DNA of 64,000 bases, taken from the NCBI RefSeq assembly GCF_900312995.1, contig NZ_ONZI01000003.1, positions 186,001 to 250,000 of the forward strand, in the 5' to 3' direction. Under the pieces are notes generated by a model that had not been told where the DNA came from, ran no database searches, and was given only the letters and a program-made list of their open reading frames with translations. This DNA is from Kushneria phyllosphaerae. GTDB lineage: Bacteria > Pseudomonadota > Gammaproteobacteria > Pseudomonadales > Halomonadaceae. This document shows positions 59,127 through 64,000 of the stretch, piece by piece. Position 1 is the stretch's first letter. Each line of letters begins with the position of its first letter. Position numbers and translations under genes: made by a program.

Positions 59127-59194
59127 GGGACGTCTCCATGATGTTGAAAGGCACTCAATGACGCCGCGCCCTCGAACGGAACCGGCATTCATTT

Positions 59195-59228
59195 AAAAAA
59201 AAGCGGGCGGCCCATGATCGGGCCGCCC
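59195..59228 (-). terminator. Intrinsic terminator of hslVU
   Basis: On the minus strand GGGCGGCCC, a short loop, GGGCCGCCC, then GC and eight T. It ends the hslV-hslU transcript before the DUF971 gene. Confidence 0.92.
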
Positions 59229-59264
59229 CCAGGATACGCCTTTGGCGTTAAACGATAAAGATGA

Positions 59265-60629
59265 TTAGAGGATGTAGCGTGACAGGTCCTCATCGCGCGC
59301 CAGGGCACCCAGGCGTTCATCGACATAGGCGCCATCAATGACCAGTGGCCCCTGCATGTCGCTACCCTCAAAGAGCGCCTCTTCCAGCAGACGTTCCATG
59401 ACCGTATGCAGACGACGCGCGCCGATGTTTTCGGTGCCTTCGTTGACCTGCCAGGCGATCTGCGCGATGCGCTCGATGCCATCATCGGTAAATTCGACGT
59501 CCAGACCTTCTGTCTTCATCAGCGCTTCGTACTGACGCGTCAGCGAAGCCGACGGCTCGGTCAGAATGCGCTTGAACTCGTCAGGTGACAGGGCGGAGAG
59601 TTCAACACGAATCGGCAGGCGCCCCTGAAGCTCCGGAATCAGATCCGAAGGCTTGGAGAGATGAAAGGCGCCCGAGGCGATAAAGAGGATGTGATCGGTG
59701 TGCACCATGCCGTGCTTGGTGGAGACCGTCGAGCCCTCGATCAGCGGCAGCAGGTCGCGCTGTACGCCCTCGCGGGAGACATCACCGCCGCTGCCGGATT
59801 CGGCACGCTTGGCGACCTTGTCGATCTCGTCCAGAAACACGATGCCGTTTTGCTCGACGGCCTCGATGGCGCGGGCTTTCAGGTCTTCATCGCTGACCAG
59901 TTTGGAAGCTTCCTCGTCACGGACCAGCTTGAGCGCTTCCTTGACGGTGATGCGACGCGTTTCCTTGTTCTGCTTGCCCATGTTAGAAAACATGCTGGAC
60001 AACTGGCTGGCCATATCTTCCATGCCGGGAGGAGCCTGAAAGTCCATGCCCTGACCGGCCGGCGACAGCTCGATGTCGATCTCCTTGTCATCGAGCTTGC
60101 CTTCGCGCAGCTGTTTGCGAAAGGTCTGACGCGTGGCGCTGTCACGGCTCTTGCCGCTGTCGTACTCGCTGCCGCGGGCCGGCGGCAGCAGGGCATCCAG
60201 AATGCGCTCTTCGGCGGCGTCATCGGCCTTGTGCCCGACCTGAGACTTGGCCTGTTCGCGCACCAGCTTGATGGCCGCTTCCACCAGATCACGAATGATG
60301 GATTCCACATCGCGGCCGACATAGCCGACCTCGGTGAACTTGGTGGCCTCAATCTTGATGAACGGCGCGTTGGCAAGCTTTGCCAGGCGGCGGGCGATTT
60401 CGGTCTTGCCCACGCCGGTCGGGCCGATCATCAGGATGTTCTTGGGCGTGACCTCCGGGCGCAGCGCGTCGTCGAGCTGCATGCGGCGCCAGCGGTTGCG
60501 CAGGGCGATGGCCACGGCGCGCTTGGCGTCGGCCTGGCCGATAATGTATTGATCCAGCGCGTGAACGATCTCGCGCGGGGTCATGTGTTGGCTGTTGGCG
60601 TTTTCAGAGGGCATGGAAGTCTCAGTCAT
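59265..60629 (-). CDS. hslU: ATP-dependent protease ATPase subunit HslU
   Basis: AAA+ unfoldase that feeds HslV (ClpQ), 454 residues. Visible are the N-terminal [16 protein letters not shown], Walker A GPTGVGKT (about residues 69-76), the substrate-pore EVGYVGRD (GYVG loop), the I-domain with charged insert, Walker [12 protein letters not shown] and the C-terminal [12 protein letters not shown], whose last residues activate HslV. It starts 2 nt after the hslV stop. Confidence 0.97.
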   Translation of the reverse strand: MTETSMPSENANSQHMTPREIVHALDQYIIGQADAKRAVAIALRNRWRRMQLDDALRPEVTPKNILMIGPTGVGKTEIARRLAKLANAPFIKIEATKFTEVGYVGRDVESIIRDLVEAAIKLVREQAKSQVGHKADDAAEERILDALLPPARGSEYDSGKSRDSATRQTFRKQLREGKLDDKEIDIELSPAGQGMDFQAPPGMEDMASQLSSMFSNMGKQNKETRRITVKEALKLVRDEEASKLVSDEDLKARAIEAVEQNGIVFLDEIDKVAKRAESGSGGDVSREGVQRDLLPLIEGSTVSTKHGMVHTDHILFIASGAFHLSKPSDLIPELQGRLPIRVELSALSPDEFKRILTEPSASLTRQYEALMKTEGLDVEFTDDGIERIAQIAWQVNEGTENIGARRLHTVMERLLEEALFEGSDMQGPLVIDGAYVDERLGALARDEDLSRYIL

Positions 60630-60631
60630 GA

Positions 60632-61153
60632 TCAGTCCAGTGATTCGAGCGTCACGTTGTGGTTGGTGTACACACAGATGTCTGCCGCAATCGCGAGGCT
60701 CTTTTCAGTGATTTCACGTGCTGACAGGTCGGTATTTTGTACCAGCGCCCGTGCGGCGGCGTTGGCATACTGACCACCCGAACCGATGGTGATGATGCCG
60801 TGCTCGGGTTCCAGCACATCGCCGGTGCCCGTAATGATGAGCGAGGCGTTGCGATCGGCCACGGCCAGCATCGCCTCGAGCTTGCGCAGCGCACGGTCGG
60901 TGCGCCACTCCTTGGCCAGTTCCACGGCCGCCTTGGTCAGATGCCCCTGATACTTCTCGAGCTGGGCTTCAAAGCGTTCAAACAGGGTAAAGGCATCTGC
61001 CGTACCACCGGCAAAGCCGGCCAGCACCTGGCCTCGATAAAAACGGCGAACCTTGCTGGCATTCCCCTTCATGACCGTATTGCCCAGCGATACCTGTCCG
61101 TCGCCACCCAGGGCGACCTGTTCGCCGCGGCGAACCGAAACAATCGTGGTCAT
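60632..61153 (-). CDS. hslV: ATP-dependent protease proteolytic subunit HslV
   Basis: Threonine protease of the HslVU complex, 173 residues with a proteasome-beta fold. The mature protein should begin with the catalytic Thr ([10 protein letters not shown]). Also visible are [15 protein letters not shown], the [17 protein letters not shown] segment and the [13 protein letters not shown] helix. The ATG at 61153 has GGAG 9 nt upstream; a longer frame is rejected. It is co-transcribed with hslU. Confidence 0.97.
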   Translation of the reverse strand: MTTIVSVRRGEQVALGGDGQVSLGNTVMKGNASKVRRFYRGQVLAGFAGGTADAFTLFERFEAQLEKYQGHLTKAAVELAKEWRTDRALRKLEAMLAVADRNASLIITGTGDVLEPEHGIITIGSGGQYANAAARALVQNTDLSAREITEKSLAIAADICVYTNHNVTLESLD

Positions 61154-61336
61154 CGGCGCTACTCCAATGCGTTGGTGACATGCACCTGGTGACTTGAACG
61201 CAAACAGCGCCCGAGGGCGCGTGAAGTCGTCTGCGTTTTGAAAACTTTCCCTTGAAGTGCGGGCTTTTGTTGGCCAAATCAAGCCATGACGGGGATGAAA
61301 TTGTCAGGCGGGGCTTTCGGGGGGATAAAATGATAC

Positions 61337-61960
61337 TTATGGCACAGTGCCGATATAACACCTGCCATTGAGCTGAACGCCTTCGTCGCATGCCAGTCGC
61401 GCAGCATTGAGTTGTCCACTGAAACTGGCGCCCCAGTGAAAGGTGTCACATTCGCGGGTGACGATATCACCACACAGTGTGCCGGAAGCGATCAGGCGTT
61501 GTGACTGTACTGACGGTCCGATACGCCCGGCGGCCAGAAGCGTCACACAGTGATGCTGGGCATGAATATCGCCTTCTACTCGTCCTGCCACGATAAGGTG
61601 TTCGTCAGCTTCGATGCGGCCGAGAACATGCAGGGTTGCGCCGATAAGGCTGCACTCATGGTCACTTCTCTGGCGTGATGGTGCAGGCATTGGTTCAGGG
61701 AGTTCGGGCGACACGACTTCTGACATGACCGGGTTGCGTGCGGTGCTCACCGAGGTCGTGCGTGCCGAGGTCGTGCGTGCCGAGGTCGTGCGTGCTTGAG
61801 TCTCTTTTTGCGCCCTGGCCTCTTCGCCATCATGGACCTTGACAAGACCAGAGGATTGGCCACCAGCACCATGGTCTCGATGCGCTCGGCGCAGGCCGTC
61901 AAGCACAATCATCACCCCGGCGACCGTGGCCAGTAGTATTAACCAGTTTACCGTTCCCAT
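61337..61960 (-). CDS. Bactofilin-domain protein with N-terminal membrane helix
   Basis: A 207-residue protein. An N-terminal hydrophobic helix (NWLILLATVAGVMIVL, about residues 5-20) is followed by a low-complexity linker with the repeat ARTTS three times, then a bactofilin (DUF583) beta-helix from about residue 100 (IGATLHVLGRIEADEHLIVAG, VEGDIHAQ). Bactofilins polymerise on the membrane and help cell shape or local wall synthesis. AAGGAG precedes the ATG. It is divergent from a second bactofilin gene and downstream of a SPOR-domain gene across 268 bp. Confidence 0.82.
   Translation of the reverse strand: MGTVNWLILLATVAGVMIVLDGLRRAHRDHGAGGQSSGLVKVHDGEEARAQKETQARTTSARTTSARTTSVSTARNPVMSEVVSPELPEPMPAPSRQRSDHECSLIGATLHVLGRIEADEHLIVAGRVEGDIHAQHHCVTLLAAGRIGPSVQSQRLIASGTLCGDIVTRECDTFHWGASFSGQLNAARLACDEGVQLNGRCYIGTVP
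61751..61795. repeat. Three perfect tandem copies of a 15-bp repeat
   Basis: The unit CGAGGTCGTGCGTGC occurs at 61751-61765, 61766-61780 and 61781-61795 with no mismatch. On the coding (minus) strand it encodes ARTTS. Being 15 bp it can expand or contract without a frameshift. Confidence 0.95.
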
Positions 61961-62228
61961 AATGTCTCCTTGAAAAGGGCGTCACGCCACGGTCATCAGA
62001 CAGGAGTCCTGACCCTAAGGCCCTCGTCCCGGCATATCGGCCGTTACACTCGAGTCTCCAGAAAAGACAGTCCGGGTAGAGGGTGATAGGTACCACTGGC
62101 AGACAGGGCCATGCGCTGGGTGTCATGATAAGTATTAATACCAATGTTTCCCGTTGCCCAGGCGTCATCCCGGAAAAGTGATGAAGGGGCAATGCGTTCA
62201 CGCAGCAACAGCATAACGAGGGGCGAGC

Positions 62229-62798
62229 ATGTTCAATAAGTCAAAAAGCGACAGCAGTCTTTCAGAAGCATCTACTGCCCATGCTCGCGAGTCGTCGAGT
62301 GATATGGCGTCGGCATCGGGACGTGAACCGTCGGGCAGGGCATTGATTGGCTCAAGGACGCAGGTCACGGGAGAAATACTGGGTGATGAAAACCTGCATA
62401 TCGAAGGGACGGTGATCGGCACTGTGACCTTCAGGCATCATACTGTCAGCATCGGCCCTGAAGGCAGGGTCGAAGGAGATGTCATCGGACATTCCCTGTC
62501 GGTTTCCGGACACGTTGAAGGGCGGCTGATTGCCGCGCAGAGCGTGACCGTACATGCCGGAGCCAGCGTTGAAGGCGAAATCCATTCCCCCGGGCTGATC
62601 CTCAAGGAAGGCGCTGCCTTTCAGGGCACGGTCGACATGAATCCGCACAATCCCTTGCTGGATGACATTTTCGGTAACGATATGGTAAAGCCTCGGCAGA
62701 CTTCCCTGGACAATGACCTTTCCTGTGCATCAGCGGAGGGCGAGGCCGAACAGCCCGATGAGATGTCGTTGCTGCAAGGCAGTGAGAAAAGCGTCTAG
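62229..62798 (+). CDS. Bactofilin family cytoskeletal protein
   Basis: A 189-residue soluble protein. An N-terminal Ser-rich disordered region (about 1-35) is followed by the central bactofilin beta-helix (about 38-140) built of short repeats such as IEGTVIGTVT, VEGDVIGHSLSVSGHVEGRL and VEGEIHSPGLILKEGAAFQG, then an acidic tail. GAGG precedes the ATG. Unlike its divergent neighbour it has no membrane helix. A pair of one anchored and one soluble bactofilin suggests co-assembly, which is inference. Confidence 0.9.
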   Translation: MFNKSKSDSSLSEASTAHARESSSDMASASGREPSGRALIGSRTQVTGEILGDENLHIEGTVIGTVTFRHHTVSIGPEGRVEGDVIGHSLSVSGHVEGRLIAAQSVTVHAGASVEGEIHSPGLILKEGAAFQGTVDMNPHNPLLDDIFGNDMVKPRQTSLDNDLSCASAEGEAEQPDEMSLLQGSEKSV

Positions 62799-62833
62799 GT
62801 GAGCTGTTGTCTGTCGTGGGATATTTATTTTAA

Positions 62834-62866
62834 AAAGGCATCTGTCGTATCACGACAGACGCCTTT
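62834..62866 (-). terminator. Terminator of the SPOR-domain gene
   Basis: AAAGGC-TCTGTCGT pairs with ACGACAGA-GCCTTT (one mismatch) and runs into a T-rich stretch on the minus strand. Without a T-tract on the plus strand it is weaker for the bactofilin gene. Confidence 0.75.
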
Positions 62867-62929
62867 AGAGACAGGGGCACCACAGCAGAGACAGGGGCAA
62901 AATGTCGACCCCTGAACCACTACTGGTGA

Positions 62930-63763
62930 TTAGCGCTGCTGGATCTGCATCGGATCGATGCCGCGGGTTTGCATCAGCCCCTTGGCGCGCGCAAGCTCAC
63001 CGGAGTCGCGATAGGGACCGGCCTGAACGCGATACCAGGTGGTGTTGTCCGCCGTCTTGACCTGGCTGACCTGCATCACAAGGCCCAGATCACGCAGCTT
63101 GCCGGCCATATTGTTGGCATCGCTTTGTGACTTGAACGACGCTGCCTGCAGCATGTAGCTGGGGCCGCTGCTGGCATTTGCCTGCTTTGCGGGCGCGCTC
63201 TTCTGGCTGCTGGACGCCTCATGGCGAGAGGCCATCTGCTGAATGGCATCACTGCTGCTGGCACTGCTTTTGGGTTCGGACTTTTGCGTCGGGGCGCTCT
63301 GCTGTGACGAAGAGCTCCTGTTGCCATCGGGATTGCTCACCGTGGCCTTGCTGGTGTTGCCGGCAATGCGCCTGGCGTGCTGTTCCAGCACGGCGCCTTC
63401 GGTACCCGGGCGCGGGGCCGAACTGTAGTCTTCCACGTTCGGTGCAATCACTTCCGACTCGGGCAGCAGGGTATAGAACTCAAACGTCGGCATCTGGCCT
63501 TCTTCGCTGGCCTGCGATGACGCTTCACCTTCCTGTTGCTGATTGCCGCCATCGGCGCGCTTTTTGGCCACGACAGCGGCCACCTGGTCGCGCTTGGGCG
63601 GGGCATCATTCTGGAAGTACTGCGCAATGGCAAAGCCTGCGATGATGCCGACCAGTGCCCACAGCCAGCCCGGAATGTGGAAGCCGTCGCCGCCGGATCT
63701 TGACTTGTTGCGTGATGTGGCGCCCTTGCCCGAGGGCGCCTTTTTGCTCTGGCGCTGTGCCAT
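62930..63763 (-). CDS. SPOR-domain (FtsN-like) cell-division protein
   Basis: A 277-residue bitopic membrane protein. It has a basic cytoplasmic tail (about 1-30, rich in Lys/Ser), a single membrane helix (IPGWLWALVGIIAGFAIAQYF, about 29-50 if the flank is counted), a long Ser/Gln-rich periplasmic linker, and a C-terminal SPOR domain (about 195-277: YMLQAASFKSQSDANNM, TWYRVQAGPYRD). SPOR domains bind denuded septal peptidoglycan. The ATG directly follows the argS stop (TAAATG) with GGGAG inside argS, so they are translationally coupled. The argS-SPOR-hslV-hslU order matches Pseudomonas, where it has been compared to FtsN. Confidence 0.88.
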   Translation of the reverse strand: MAQRQSKKAPSGKGATSRNKSRSGGDGFHIPGWLWALVGIIAGFAIAQYFQNDAPPKRDQVAAVVAKKRADGGNQQQEGEASSQASEEGQMPTFEFYTLLPESEVIAPNVEDYSSAPRPGTEGAVLEQHARRIAGNTSKATVSNPDGNRSSSSQQSAPTQKSEPKSSASSSDAIQQMASRHEASSSQKSAPAKQANASSGPSYMLQAASFKSQSDANNMAGKLRDLGLVMQVSQVKTADNTTWYRVQAGPYRDSGELARAKGLMQTRGIDPMQIQQR

Positions 63764-64000
63764 TTACATCTCCCTGGGGGCCGACACGCCCAGCAGGTCA
63801 AGACCGTTGCGCATGACCTGACGGACGGCCATGCCGAGCGCCAGCCGTGCATTGCGCAGGTCAGCGTCATCGACCATGACCTTGACGGCGTTGTAGCAGG
63901 TGTGGAATTCGCTGGCGAGCTCCTGCAGATACAGGGCAATCTGCTGGGGTTCGCGCTGGTCGGCGGCGCGGCGCACGGTTTCGGGCCAGCTGCCCAGCCG
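63764..64000 (-). CDS. argS: Arginine--tRNA ligase, C-terminal end (5' part outside window)
   Basis: The last 78 codons of a class I synthetase that charges tRNA-Arg. The visible part is the C-terminal anticodon-binding (DALR) domain: LYLQELASEFHTCYNAVKV, then DADLRNARLALGMAVRQV and the terminal NGLDLLGVSAPREM, matching ArgS. The frame is open to the window edge. It is followed at once by the SPOR-domain gene. Confidence 0.93.
   Translation of the reverse strand, partial: RLGSWPETVRRAADQREPQQIALYLQELASEFHTCYNAVKVMVDDADLRNARLALGMAVRQVMRNGLDLLGVSAPREM

Overview
The window is a gene-dense stretch (about 58-60 % GC by eye) of a gammaproteobacterial chromosome. The order rpsB-tsf-pyrH-frr-uppS-cdsA-dxr-rseP-bamA-skp-lpxD-fabZ-lpxA-lpxB-rnhB-dnaE-accA-tilS, Pseudomonas-like blocks (argS-SPOR-hslV-hslU; ubiE-ubiJ-ubiB-hisE-tatABC; ppx/trx-rho-ubiD) and protein character point to the Oceanospirillales, most likely Halomonadaceae (Halomonas/Kushneria type). 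This placement is inference. I see no insertion sequence, prophage, CRISPR array, rRNA or tRNA gene. The window is mostly core genome, with its interesting content in small intergenic elements.

Layout. 1-5.2 kb: end of trpS, an S9 peptidase, a YeeE/YedE sulfur transporter and an orphan membrane protein. 5.2-13.8 kb: acnA, a CPXCG protein, trxB, slyX, a membrane-anchored cold-shock-domain protein, then a minus-strand lysine/peptidoglycan group (dapE, dapD) with two small genes. 13.8-17.4 kb: glnD and map, divergent from the translation and envelope supercluster at 17.7-39 kb (ribosome and translation factors, isoprenoid and phospholipid synthesis, outer-membrane assembly, lipid A, DNA polymerase III alpha, acetyl-CoA carboxylase alpha, tRNA-Ile lysidine synthase). 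39-45.7 kb: ppx (convergent with and overlapping tilS), a thioredoxin-like gene, rho, ubiD, fre, folM.

45.7-47.5 kb is the most notable region. Upstream of a class I DAHP synthase gene lies what looks like a complete ribosome-mediated transcription attenuator. It has a 41-codon leader peptide with Tyr-Trp-Phe in tandem, a hairpin holding the leader stop codon, mutually exclusive antiterminator pairings, and a GC-rich terminator with a T-tract. A second aromatic-rich small ORF with a strong Shine-Dalgarno follows and overlaps the DAHP synthase start. The first committed step of aromatic synthesis may thus be gated by charging of all three aromatic tRNAs.

47.5-53.3 kb: a phosphate module, made of a Tat-exported PhoX phosphatase with a clear PHO box and a convergent ppk with a second PHO-box-like site. 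Upstream of ppk is a 50-codon remnant of hemB, the gene found beside ppk in Pseudomonas, followed by an ElbB-like protein that lacks the family cysteine. 53.3-64 kb (minus strand mostly): tatCBA, hisE, ubiB, ubiJ, ubiE, a DUF971 gene, hslU, hslV, a divergent pair of bactofilin genes (one with a perfect 15-bp triplicate repeat), a SPOR-domain protein and the end of argS.

Most start sites were moved inward from the longest reading frame, using Shine-Dalgarno spacing and family N-termini.
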